Below are positions 21,883 to 33,102 of a DNA stretch of 64,000 bases, piece by piece. Below the pieces are notes generated by a model. It was given only the letters and a program-made list of their open reading frames with translations, made no database searches and was not told where the DNA came from. Every line of letters begins with the position of its first letter. Position 1 is the stretch's first letter. A program made the position numbers and the translations under genes. The stretch comes from Perca fluviatilis (lineage: Eukaryota; Chordata; Actinopteri; Perciformes; Percidae): NCBI RefSeq assembly GCF_010015445.1, contig NC_053119.1, forward strand, positions 3,256,788 through 3,320,787. The letters run 5' to 3'.

Positions 21883-22130
21883 CTAATTCCTTGTCTTTTT
21901 CTTTGCAAAGTCGCAGATCAAATCCTCAAAGTCCAGCTCCCTCAGCAGCTCCCTAAACCCTACTACAGAGGCAACGCAATAAATGTCTCCGGTGGACAGT
22001 GAATATAGAATCCACTCCCGTGGTACAGTTTCACCGTTGTGAAGGTGTCGGGTCAGTGCCTCGTTAGTGAGAGAGCATGTCTTTCTGCCGCCAGCCTCGC
22101 CCCCCCCTCCGAAATGCTGGATATTTAGCT
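21883..22130 (-). pseudogene. hAT/ZMYM-type TTF zinc-finger transposase fragment
   Basis: The minus-strand frame reads NEALTRHLHNGETVPREWIL, then YSLSTGDIYC, ending ..ELDFEDLICDFAKKKTRN and stop. The pattern NGE-x2-x-R-x-W-L-x-YS-x-S-x-G-x-x-(Y/F)C is the signature of TTF-type zinc fingers in hAT transposases and the domesticated ZMYM1/5 proteins. The next expected residues (FCCKLF-like) are replaced by VASVV, so the fragment is broken. There is no start codon; upstream frames are disrupted. Confidence 0.5.
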
Positions 22131-22809
22131 GCCCGATTCTGAAAGGCTAATATCCCTCTGGGTATAATTTCCTCCCGGACGGTCTCTGTAATCGGTCCCC
22201 ATAGCGCAGGGTCTTCAGAGATGATGGTACCTAGTGTGGTGCTTCACTGTAGAAATACTGTAGAAATAGAGATTTCTCTTTACTTTTTCGTGCCCCGACG
22301 ACTAGCTTTATAAGCTAGTTAGCAGTTTGAGCTAAAACTGGTCACATTCGATTAGCATGAAAACATATCCCAGAGAACGGTCAACTCGGTACACGTTATT
22401 AACCCCTAGGTTTATTTTGCGCCGGATTTGTCCTTTAACTTCCAGTTACGCAGGTGGCGCTAAACGTGACGTAGCTACGTTTACTCTGTACAGTGTAAAC
22501 TCTCAGTTTATTTAAATTTTCAAACGGTACTCAAACAGTGTTGCCATCTTAGCGAATATGTCGCTAGATTTAGCAACTTTTCAGACCCCCTTAGCGACTT
22601 TTTTTTCACAAAAGCGACTAGTGACAAATCTGGCGAGGTCTTTCTCTCTTGTGGCGGCCAAAACAGTCACCTCTCTCTTCTGTTCTGTGACTGAGGAGCA
22701 GTCGATACAATAGAATTTTGATAATGCTCCCTAAGTACTTTGGGAGCCTGTTTGATTTTCTGGTGTTATACAGTAGTTTGTTCAGCCCTAAATGAGCATG
22801 CAGAACACG

Positions 22810-22849
22810 TATTTCCCTCAGTAAAACTTAAGTTTTACTGAGGGAAATA
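22810..22849. repeat. perfect 40-bp palindrome, no spacer
   Basis: TATTTCCCTCAGTAAAACTT is followed immediately by its exact reverse complement. The symmetry centre is CTTAAG. Confidence 0.97.
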
Positions 22850-23438
22850 TTAAAACCAAACACCATGTTTTTTTTATGTATCATGTTTTATTTTACACAC
22901 ATTTACCCGAAATCAATCCTGAAATATTTAGTATTTTTGCAAACGTTTGGACCTTGACTACAATTCAAAGTAACAGTAACGAGGGTTTAAACACGGTGTG
23001 TGAATGTGTGTGTTTGTAGCTTCTGATTTGGGTTTTATATGCAGAGTCGATTGAACAAAGACGTGGTTATTATTTTTCTGACGTAACTCTGATTAAGAAA
23101 ACATGTTTTTTTGCCGATTCTTTAAACACTTTGTTAGTTTCCAGGGTAAGTGATCCTCAGAGAATCAGTCAGTGGTTCAGTTTGATGATAATTTTGTTGT
23201 TTTTGTTTGCAATAACTGCAGCTCTGGAGGAAGGCCAAGCAGCCCCCACACCGCCTCAGCTTGATGATTATTAATTTGGCTAATTACTTCAGTTAATTAT
23301 GGTTTTGTCGTTCTTCGGAAGAAATGTTTATTCATCAGAAAGCTTTCTGTGGGAGGTGAGGGAATGATTACAGACACGAAAATGGTGAAAATGGCTCGTT
23401 TGTGTTCATTTCACTTTCCATTTGAATGGTTTAACTTA

Positions 23439-24278
23439 AGCCCAGTTCAGACCAAAGATCCGCAACGAACGAACAAAACCATTTTAGAACGTAGCAGGAA
23501 AAGTTTAAGCGGTCTGAACCGGCCCGTCTCAGCTCGACTCAAACCAGCTGATGGTGTCGCTGCGACTCAGCTGGTTGAGTCTCCTGAGGCTAGTTTTACA
23601 ACGTAAGAGACGTCTCCTGTTTCAACAGCCAATAGAGAAGTCAACTGGTCGAGTCTCCAGAGGCTGGTTTTAAACCGTAACAGACGTCTCCTGTTTCAAC
23701 AGCCAATAGAGAAGTCAGCTGGTGGAGTCTCCAGAGGCTGGTTTTACAACGTAAGAGACGTCTCCTGATTCAACAGCCAATAGAGAAGTCAGCTGGTTAA
23801 GTCAACGACAAACTATAGAAATAAAATAATTCATTTTATTTTCATGTTACAAACAGCTGGTCAAAATGGCAGAATTTTACTGTAGACGGAGCCTCAATGA
23901 CCGCCCGAAAGCACAGTAATGTTATACGGTCACGCAAGATAAAGAGTGACTGAAGAGAGAGAGCACCCAGCGGCGTTAAAACAAAGCCGTGAATCAGAGA
24001 AATAAAACGTGTTTTCGCCGATTCATCGCTGGCAGTGTAACTGCAGCGAGCATCTGACGATCACTAACGTTATCCACATTCACATTTACACGAAACAAAT
24101 TATATATCCAGCTACAAAAAGCCGAAAAGTCGGAAGTTAGGATGTAAGTGCAAAGAGTGGTTGCTATGGAGATGATTAACGCTCTCGTCTCATTGGTGTG
24201 AACTGGCAGCTTTCACAATGCTGAAGAAGTTGCAAGTTTCAACTCGTCTCGTCGCAAATCTTTGGTCTGAACTGGGCA
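23439..24278. mobile_element. 840-bp non-autonomous element, TTA flanks (Harbinger-like)
   Basis: The left end GCCCAGTTCAGACCAAAGAT and the inverted right end ATCTTTGGTCTGAACTGGGC match over 20 bp, with further similarity beyond. TTA stands on both sides (23436-23438 and 24279-24281), as expected for a PIF/Harbinger TWA duplication, although the outermost base pair is mismatched. Inside are three tandem copies of a ~76-bp unit. No coding frame. Confidence 0.75.
23565..23802. repeat. three tandem copies of a ~76-bp unit
   Basis: The phrase GACGTCTCCTG followed by TTCAACAGCCAATAGAGAAG recurs three times. Confidence 0.85.
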
Positions 24279-24499
24279 TTACACCGTTTAAGTTCTCTGC
24301 AGCATTTGGACAATCTGTCAGCAACATTTTAACCGAGGGGGTCAGATGTCACAAAGAATGCTGTTAAAACAAGAGGTGTTAATCAGAAACTCTAAGTGTA
24401 AATATTTGTCTACATGTAAGTTAGTCCTGTGATAAACTGATGAACCGTCCAAGATATACTCTGCCTCTGGTCCAATGCATGCTGGGTTGCTTTTTTCCC

Positions 24500-24900
24500 C
24501 CACCTCCCTCAGGCTACATCTACATTAATACTTTTTCATTTAAACTGCCATTTTGAAAACGAAAAAGATCTCCCTTCGCACCGGCATTTTCACCGTTTCG
24601 GTACTAATCTCCGTCCATACTAGCCTGTGAGAAAAAACAATTCACAGACTATTCACGTACACTGGACATGCACGTACCGGTAAGGATGGGAACAGCTTTC
24701 TGCCTGCGCATGCAGGCAGTAGTAGCATTATAAAATGCAGAATTGAACTGCACAGCAGCCGTGAACATTGACAAAAAGATTGGAAACAGCTGTAATTCAT
24801 CATTCATATTGAATTGACTACCGTTAGTCATCCTGATGCCGCTTGTTTTCTTCCGGAAAATGGTCAAGTGATAAGGGCTTTAAGAATCTGTGAAGGACAC
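24500..24900. mobile_element. possible MITE fragment (GGCTACATCTACATTAATAC)
   Basis: The left end resembles common fish MITEs beginning GGCTACATC-ACA. No matching right end was found, so this is tentative. Confidence 0.25.
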
Positions 24901-24919
24901 TTTTGACTGATTAAACCCA

Positions 24920-25300
24920 ATCTAGTCTGCTTCCGCAACGTTCCACTTCCGGGATTGCTTCGTTGTAGCCGGAAACTCCGCCGGATGTCTGTCCCCTTCC
25001 TCTGTCTCTGTGTTGGCGTTCTAACCTCTGGTGGATTTGTGAGGACTATGGTTAACTGCTCCTCAGATCTCTGCAGGGTAAATCCAGACAGCTAGCTAGA
25101 CTATCTGTCCAATCTGAGTTTTCTTTTGGACAACTAAAACTACTTTTGAACGTACACATGTTCCACCAAAACAAGTTCCTTCCTGAGACTATGCCAATAA
25201 ACCAGTACCATGGAAATCCAGAGTTCTCACGACAGCACAATTTGAATTTGCTCAGTGAGTAACTATGCCCTTGTAGCCGAGCTGCACCAATCACATCGGT
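24920..25300. repeat. dispersed fish repeat (CCTCTGGTGGATTTGTGAGG)
   Basis: The stretch GGTTAACTGCTCCTCAGATC, then CCAGACAGCTAGCTAGACTA, is a wording I recognise as high-copy in perch-like genomes. The minus-strand 80-residue frame is incidental. Confidence 0.4.
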
Positions 25301-25344
25301 GTATCTGATATAGGCGGGCCAGAGGCGAGCTAAACAGATGACGA

Positions 25345-26103
25345 CAGTTTAATCCACCAGTTAGCTCAGCTGGTAGCTAAGAGTTTGATCTACCAGTTAG
25401 CTCCTCTGGCAGCTAAGAGTTTAATCTACCAGTTAGCTCCGCTGGTAGCTAAGAGTTTAATCTACCAGTTAGCTCCGCTGATAGCTAAGAGTTTAACCTA
25501 CCAGTTAGCCCCTCTGGTAGCTAAGAGTTGAATCTACCAGTTAGCTCCTCTGGTAGCTAAGAGTTGAATCTACCAGTTAGCTCCGCAGGTAGCTAAGAGT
25601 TGAATCTACCAGTTAGCTCCGCAGGTAGCTAAGAGTTGAATCTACCAGTTAGCTCCGCTGGTAGCTAAGAGTTTAATCTACCAGTTAGCTCCTCTGGTAG
25701 CTAAGAGTTTAAGCTACCAGTTAGCTCCGCTGGTAGCTAAGAGTTTAAGCTACCAGTTAGCTCCGCAGGTAGCTAAGAGTTTAATCTACCAGTTAGCTCC
25801 TCTGGTAGCTAAGAGTTTAATCTACCAGTTAGCTCCGCTGATAGCTAAGAGTTTAACCTACCAGTTAGCCCCTCTGGTAGCTAAGAGTTGAATCTACCAG
25901 TTAGCTCCTCTGGTAGCTAAGAGTTGAATCTACCAGTTAGCGCCGCAGGTAGCTAAGAGTTGAATCTACCAGTTAGCTCCGCTGGTAGCTAAGAGTTTAA
26001 GCTACCAGTTAGCTCCTCTGGTAGCTAAGAGTTTAATCTACCAGTTAGCTCCACTGGTAGCTAAGAGTTTAATCTACCAGTTAGCTCCTCTGGTAGCTAA
26101 GCA
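25345..26103. repeat. 36-bp minisatellite, ~21 copies, hairpin-forming unit
   Basis: The unit is CTACCAGTTAGCTCCGCTGG followed by TAGCTAAGAGTTTAAT. Each unit contains the inverted pair CTACCAG..CTGGTAG. Variants (CTCCTC, CTCCGCAG, TTGAAT) recur in blocks, indicating higher-order duplication. There are no unique spacers, so it is not a CRISPR array. Confidence 0.97.
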
Positions 26104-26586
26104 TATGGAGCTCTGGATACGTCACCCCATGTATTGTTGTGATTGGTCGTAGTGTTATCCAGTTGCGTGCAGTGAGATTTTCAAATGTATTTATTTATTT
26201 ATGAACATTTATTAGAGGATCAGCCCCATGAGATGCAACATCTCGTTTTCATGGGGGTCCTCCGGATCATGTATAGAGCAACAGAACAGCAGAACAACAG
26301 AGTAGATACAAACAAATAGGAAAAAAAACAAAACAAAAAACAGAAAAACAAACATAATAAAAAACACGCATGCACACTCTACACACACATAAGCTCTCAA
26401 TGTCCCTACCCCCATCCCTATCACGTGTAGATTGTCTGAAAAACGACTAATTTAACATATAACACAATATTCCCACATATAACTGACAAAGTTGACATCA
26501 CAATGGACATTTATGTACATAAGCTCATTCATATATAGCCTACACACATACATTACATGACACATATTAATTACAAATCTGAAAAT

Positions 26587-27683
26587 CTAGAAACATAGAC
26601 AAGTATTCTGAAGATGTGTTAACAGAGCAGTTCGGAACAGAGGAAAAGACGTAAGCGAGCGAATATATGCAGGAAGGCAGTTCCAGTCACAAGGAGCTCT
26701 AACACAGAAAGCATACTTCCCAACTTCTCTATTTACTCTAGGAACAGTAAAGAAGATCTGTCCATTGTGACGAAGACTATATTGTGAACTGTAAGGCACT
26801 AAATATTGCGATAAATAATATGGATATTGAAAGTAAATACATTTAAAAGTGAACTGAAGCCAATGATATTTTCTTTTGGCTGAGGGTGCAAGCCAGGACA
26901 GGTGTTCATACATTACACAATGATGTGTCCTATAGGGGCAGCAAAGGACGAATCGGCACAGGCTGTTGTATATCACATCAAGAGAATGTAGACAAGTGGC
27001 AGTAGTGTTAGCATATATAATATCTGCATAGTCCAGAATAGGTAGCAACAACTGAGAAACTATTCTTCTCCTAACCTGATAGTTAAAGCAGCCTATTGAT
27101 TGATATAATGTTTTAAGCCGAAAGCTAAGTTTGTTGTTAAGCGCATGTACATGAGCTTTAAATGAAAGATCAGTTTCCAGCCAAACACCAAGATATTTAA
27201 ATTTTTTGGTTGGCTCAAGTGGAGAAGAATCCAAAAAATGAAGATTAAGATCATTTCTATCTTTCTTCTGGAAAAGCATACAGTAAGATTTTGATTTATT
27301 CAGCAAGAGTTTATTAAATGACAGCCACTGCTGTACAGAATCAAAGTCATGTTGTAAATAATAATTAATGTCTGATATATTTGGTTTAGAGCAATATATA
27401 ATTGTATCATCAGCGTAAAGATGAATATCACATCTTGAACAACAGAGTGGCAAGTCATTGATAAAAATGGAAAATAATAAAGGGCCAAGTGCAGAACCCT
27501 GGGGTATACCTTTATCTATACCTGTAAAATTCGACTGACTACCCCCAAAGGACACACACTGACGGCGATGATGCAAATAGGAGTTGAACCAAAGAAGAGA
27601 TGTACGGGAGAGGCCAATTGAATATAGTTTATCCAAAAGCAGATAATGATCAACTAAATCAAATGCTTTTGTAAGATCTAAAA
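26587..27683 (-). pseudogene. LINE ORF2, C-terminal part: reverse transcriptase core
   Basis: The 349-residue frame (with the preceding LTKAFD motif upstream in frame) contains the RT motif GIPQGSALGPLLFSIFINDL and the catalytic box LYADDT. It continues through a thumb/C-terminal region (KFKYLGVWLETDLSFKAHV) to a stop. The A-motif (LDLTKAFDLVDH) lies directly at the insertion junction. The motif wording is CR1/L2/Jockey-like and not L1-like (L1 has FADD after a GxRQGCPLSP motif). The function, target-primed reverse transcription, is lost because the 5' half of ORF2 is 8.7 kb away. Confidence 0.9.
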
Positions 27684-27689
27684 AGATGG
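27684..27689. repeat. 6-bp target duplication AGATGG (left)
   Basis: Identical hexamer at 36368-36373. In the LINE there would be one copy, as part of the codons for GAIF. Confidence 0.95.
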
Positions 27690-27751
27690 TATGAGAGGCC
27701 GTATAGGAGGTAATTCATACTTCTGTCTTACACACACTATCATAATCTTGC
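27690..27751. repeat. left terminal inverted repeat, 62 bp
   Basis: Exact inverse of 36306-36367. The sequences diverge immediately inside (CAGAATT against ATATACA). Confidence 0.97.
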
Positions 27752-27759
27752 CAGAATTT

Positions 27760-29267
27760 AACCGAGGAAAGGAGGCGCTTGTGGTTGGCAAAGCTCAACC
27801 AGGATCTACGAGGGAAAAATCTGGACAACATCCGGATTTGTTCGGCACATTTCTTGTCAGGTAAGTGAAATGTTGATTGCAGCGTGTAATGATAATACTA
27901 TTTTTAATAGTAAATAGTAACATGTGGCATTAATGACTTAATATGTTATTCTGATCGTTCTCAAAATGTAGAGCTCAAATGTGTTGTATTTCTCATTGTA
28001 TTCCAGGTAAAAGTCGACCTTTACCAAAAGGATGACCCAGATTGGGTGCCATCTGTTGGACTCACAGGTCAGCAAGGATGTTCACCTCAGTCAACCATAG
28101 AAACAGGGAACTCACGCTACAAGCGTCGCATGAATCGAACCCAGCAGAGACTGAATGCTGAAGCTGCTGCTGCTTCTGGTGCTGCTGCAGCAGATGCTGC
28201 TGAGACTGATGACCCCACCACTAGTGATTATGTCAGTGATCATTTTTGCTTCACAGGGACTCAAACTGAATTGACTGGTGATGTCATTGAGGCTCTGACC
28301 GCTGAACTTCAAAGTCTTAGAACTGAAAACATTCAGTTGAGCTCTGATGTTGCACATTTGTCCACTTCCTATGACCAAAGTGCCTTTGTTGATAAGGATG
28401 AAAATGTTTTATTTTTCACTGGCCTACCTACATACCAGATAATGTTAGTACTCTTCACATTCCTTAGTCCCCACCTCCCTGTGAAGAAGTCACTTGATAA
28501 GTTTATGCAGTTGATGCTGACATTGATGCGTCTTAGGCTTAACGTTTCCACAACCTTCCTGTCATATGCATTCAACGTGTCAATAGCCACTGCTTCAAGG
28601 ATAATCACTGATGTCATTGATGTCATGTTTATTTGCATGAAGCCACTTATCATATGGCCAGAAAGAGAACAGTTGCAAAAAACCATGCCAATGCAATTCA
28701 GGAAACATTTTGGGAAAAAATGCGCTGTTATTATTGACTGTTTTGAGATTTTTATAGAACGTCCATCTAACCTTATAGCCAGAGCAGAAACATGGTCTTC
28801 CTACAAGCACCATAACACAGTTAAATTCTTGATTGGTATTACACCCCAGGGCACAGTCTCCTACATTTCAAATGCATGGGGAGGAAGAGTAAGTGACAAA
28901 TACATAACTGAAAACTGTGGCTTTTAGACTACATACTTCCTGGTGATCTAGTTCTTGCTGACCGTGGCTTCAATATTCAGGCCACTTTAGGTTGTAGAAT
29001 GGCTCATGTACAAATTCCAGCCTTCACTCGGTGGAAAGTCACAGTTAGCTCCTGTTGACTTAGAAACCACAAGGAAAATTGCCCACGCTCAGGATTCATG
29101 TTGAGCGTGTGATTGGTTGTGTGCGTGAAATATACTACTTTTTTGGGGATATTGCCAATTGATTTCTTGATGTGCAAAGATAGTGATGGTTATTGTACCA
29201 TAGATAAGATTGGACTTGTCTGTTGTGCTCTGGTGAACCTTTGTCCATCAGTAGTTGATTTTGACTA
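27760..29267 (+). pseudogene. THAP-domain DDE_4-type transposase, degenerate
   Basis: Exon A (about 27764-27861, donor CAG|GTAAGT) encodes RRRLWLAKLNQDL then RICSAHF, the second half of a THAP C2CH finger (C-x2-H). Exon B starts after TTCCAG at 28007, with [16 protein letters not shown], the THAP-end motif. It continues through an Ala-rich linker and a predicted coiled segment to an HTH-like region and the first catalytic Asp in VIIDCFE. A one-base loss at about 28923 truncates the frame after ENCGF. The second Asp (LVLADRGFN) and the Glu (HVERVIGCV) follow in shifted frames, with at least two more frameshifts, near 29030 and 29090. The last frame stops near 29267. The N-terminal THAP half (first two Cys) is absent: only ~12 bp separate exon A from the TIR. 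Confidence 0.9.
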
Positions 29268-29739
29268 AAGTGTGTTTTATATGCAGTTTGGCAATAAAAT
29301 ATAAATTAATCCATGTCTGGACTGTCTGTATAGCCTAAAACTTTCTAGAAAGGATTGTTAATTTACAGTCATTAATTCATTGTCATTGTATTGTTGTGGA
29401 AGAGAACACAGAATATCACTATCATCAGATCACAGATTTATTATAAGGAAAAACTATCACTTATCAGAACACTTATAAACTATACTACTATAAATTCTAC
29501 TATAGTGCAATACACTCACTGTAAAACAAAATTTTGTATGTATAACTTTTGTCAGAATAGCTTTACAAAATTCTCACCAACTTGAAATCAAATGCCCAAA
29601 ATATTTAAAGAACATATCAGATTTTCAAAAAGGGCCACAATTTTAAATTATTTAAATATTATTTCACCTACATTAAAACAAAGTGCCTGAAGTGCAAAAC
29701 TTCACAGCGCAGCCAACAAAGTTTTTATTTTTTGTTTTA

Positions 29740-31509
29740 TTACTTTGGAGGTTTCTTTCCTTTTTTTGGCAGAGACTGAGGTAGCTTTTGGCACTGTGGA
29801 CAATACCATTTTCCCTTTGGTGCAATCTTAACATTAATGCACGAGTAGTGAAACCACTTAATATGACATTTTGCATTGTCACATAGAATCATTTTTCCAA
29901 ACTCAACCTGGCCACATAAACACCAGGTTTTGTCTTGGCCACTGGCACTTGCAGCACAATCAGAGCCATGTGATTCCGCTGAGGCAAATATTCCAGGTTG
30001 TGAGGACACAGTGGCTATGGTAGATGAAAGCCTTGTATAAAACTTGCCAACTAACTCTGGCATAATGGCTGTGTCGAAAATGTTCTTGCTTTTCTGGCAT
30101 ATATTACCCCAGAACTCTTCATCAAATAGAATTCGCTCAACGTGCAAATCCTTTTCTGTCCAAACAACAAAATAGGCAGATTCCAGTTTGCACACCCCAA
30201 GTTGAGTTTGCACCTGGTAGAAATACTGGTGGTTTCGGTGAAGTCTCAGTTTCCCTTCACTGTCCTTCTCCAAGTAGGATACACTGTCTAACTTGTCACT
30301 TTTCACACAGAATAGACATTTCACTTCAATTACACTGACACCACAACAATCACAAGAAACAAAGCCATCAGGAGAAGCACCCAAGAATGGCACACTTGGA
30401 TTTATGAAGAAACCTGTGTCGTGTACTTTCACATTTTCGTGAGATTCCTTATGTACATCTAGAAACATGTCACGTGCAAATTTCTCATGATTACATCCCC
30501 AGGTAGTGGCTTTTGATGTGAATTTGTATGACTCAGGATAGCACACACTTTTGATAAAGCTCTGTGATGGTTGTTTTGGATCAGTGCAACATGCAGTTTT
30601 CATTTTAGATGCTGTAATTCGACCAACCGAAACGAAAACCCACAGTTTAGAGGAAGCTTGATCCCTTGTAGCGGCCTCAACTGCTTTTGCTTGCTCCTCT
30701 GATACTGAAATGTCAACATCTTTGCACATGGACAATAGATCACTATAGTCCATGTGAACTGCTTCATCCTTTGCAATTCAGTCAACACAGGAGGGAAGTT
30801 TTCTCCAATCACTTTGGGGACAAAACTGTCAGAGTAAGGCTCAATAAGGGACAAAATAGCAGACTTTGATCCAGTTGCGCTAAGAGCACTGAATAATGAT
30901 GACAGTTCATCACTGGTTGGCTGTGGTGTTTTCCTAACTGTATCAGTAGAAAAATCACTAGTACTTTGTTCCTTAAGTGACTGTCCATGAGCAGCATAAT
31001 TCATATTGCCAACTCTTTTACTTGAGATCTCTTTCTTACAGTGAAGTCAATCTTCCGGCATTCCCTGTATTCCACCTTTGACAGTGCAGTAGGCAACAGC
31101 CAATATGCCTTTTCTTACCTCACAGTCTTTGAGTCCCTTAACTTCACTGTTTCTTCAATGAGAAACAATAATGCAGCGCACTGTGTGCAGGTCTCTCCAA
31201 GGCCAGCCATACATGTGCAGTGGGCTCCAAGTATACGACCAGACTTCTCAGCGATGATCCAGGGTTCAAGGGGTGTTTCTCGGATTGATTGAGAATGGAG
31301 TACCTATAATAACAAACAATAACAAAACGCTTATTTGCATCACTGATTCACAATTGAGGCCCCCAGGCATCTTTAACTGAAAGGGAGGCATAAGATTGAT
31401 AGCTTCAGCCTAATCTCTCGATCTAATGGTGTGTGTTTTTTTTGGGTGTCAGATTGTACATATATATACATATATACATATACATATACATACATATATA
31501 TACATACAT

Positions 31510-31566
<57 letters not shown>

Positions 31567-32061
31567 CAAATAAAATACTATGAAACTAACAATGATAGTG
31601 TACAGTGTAGATAGCAACCTGGGGGTCTTTGAAATAAAAATAAAACGATTGAGAGTCACTTGGCTACACCTTGAGTCTCGCAATGATATCATACATTTCA
31701 AGGTTTATTAAAGACGTTATTGCATTACTTACTTTGGCCTTCACAACACAACGGTCGTTGATGACTTGGTACTCATCTCCCTCACCCATCCACACACCAT
31801 CTGGTTATAGGCCTCCAAACCTTTGTAGGATTTAAGGTCTTCCGCTGTGTATGGGCTGGCGAGAAAACCAGGTAGTTGACTATATCTGGATATGCAACTG
31901 AAGGGAGAATCACCCGGGTTGTCGAGAAGAAGGGACTTATAGGAGATCTGCCCACCTAATAAAACAATTTCGTAAAAAGCCTTTCTTGTGGTCCAAGTCC
32001 TTCCCTATATGCCTTTGCATCTTCGACCGCGTTTTGATGAGCTTTTCTGTTGTTTAGACAT
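29740..32061 (-). pseudogene. SWIM / YqaJ-nuclease / PHD-finger transposon gene, degenerate
   Basis: Minus-strand gene. It starts at ATG 32061 (MSKQQKSSSKRGR). A first region reads SVAYPDIVNYLVF and GLEAYNQMVCGWVRE (31970-31740). An exon at 31290-31125 encodes a SWIM-type finger, AHCTCMAGLGETCTQCAALLF (CxC plus C; the usual His is not obvious). A last exon holds the nuclease. In the 337-residue frame 29740-30753, the YqaJ-family motifs are GRITAS (44-49), E90, D129 in GASPDG, E143-V-K145, and Q182 in YQVQTQL; this is the lambda-exonuclease-like fold. A C-terminal PHD finger follows with Cys 278, 280, 291, 296, His 302, Cys 305, 318, 321. Frameshifts near 30775, 31010 and 31865 disable it. Expected role: 5'-3' end resection; chromatin reading by PHD is inference. 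Confidence 0.9.
31455..31563. repeat. (TA)n/(TACATA)n microsatellite in intron of YqaJ gene
   Basis: Simple TA repeat of about 110 bp, with TACATA variants on the left. Confidence 0.95.
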
Positions 32062-32639
32062 AGCTACATTCACTTTAAAGTATCCAAAGCGCACAATACT
32101 CCATTGTACTCCGCTCAGTTGTTTTCGCCGAGTGCCTCCAATAGGCGCATCCGGGTTACCGCCCAGAACGTGACGTCGGTGAAAACCCTCTATTGAAAAC
32201 TTTGCAAGATCTCCACTAGCTAGCTAGTGCTAGTTAATATGATCAAGCAAGTTTGATCAAGCTGTGTGAAATAATTTCAGAAATCAGGTTTCCGAATTAA
32301 ATCTGCTTACATGAGAGAGACGACACATTGTCTGTAAAGCCCTTTGATTAACCACAGTATATTTTACTGTACAATGTACATTTGACTTTGACTAGGAAAA
32401 AAGCTAGCAGCTAGCAGCAGCAGTTATGGAAGCATACTGGTAATTGTAGTACCCATTGCTGCGCCCTGTTATTAAATTTCAAACACATTGTAATTTGCTA
32501 TCAGTGCGCAGCTTATTGCAACGCAGTTCTGCATTTATTGGATTTCACCTATCTTTGGGTAAAGAGAGAGTAGGCGTAGGCGTTTTACAGCAAAGATAGG
32601 TTAAATAAGAATGCTCGGTCTTGCCGAATGCTCATCTGA

Positions 32640-32702
32640 CTGGGTGACGATATTTAGCCTGTGTGTGTCTTTGAGTACCATGAAAAGCTATATAAATAAA
32701 AT

Positions 32703-32736
<34 letters not shown>

Positions 32737-32737
32737 A
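32640..32737. repeat. LINE/SINE-type tail with (ATT)n
   Basis: GTGTCTTTGAGTACCATGAA, then AAGCTATATAAATAAAATGTATTATTATT. The same tail occurs at 35860-35930 (CGTCTTTGAGTTCCATGTAA), so two independent insertions lie inside the 8.7-kb transposon. Confidence 0.6.
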
Positions 32738-33102
32738 GAGTGCAATATACATGTTTACATATGTTTATTACAGTGAATAATAATCTAAATACTGCTAAGC
32801 AGGGCTCTCAAGTGCTTATTAAGCATTTTAGAATGTCACTCTTGTGTGGTGAAGCCACATATTTGTTTTATATTTCTGCAATCTGTGTGATTTGTTTCTG
32901 ACTTTCATATGAATGTTTAAACCAGGCTTGGTCAGTGCTAAATATACTACTGTGATTAAAGGAGTTAAATAAAAGATGTCATTCATATAAATTCATGCAT
33001 CACCTAATTTCATCATCACATACAGGCCTGGCCTCCAGGAAAGAACAGTTTGTTTAATATTTCTAATCTTGTGTTGTTCATACTATACAATGATTTATTA
33101 CA

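Noticed and set aside
25345..26103. CRISPR-like array
   Set aside because: The 36-bp period matches a CRISPR repeat length, but units are directly adjacent with no unique spacers and the context is a vertebrate genome.
28112..28813. Minus-strand frames opposite the THAP transposase
   Set aside because: Antisense shadows of the plus-strand exon.
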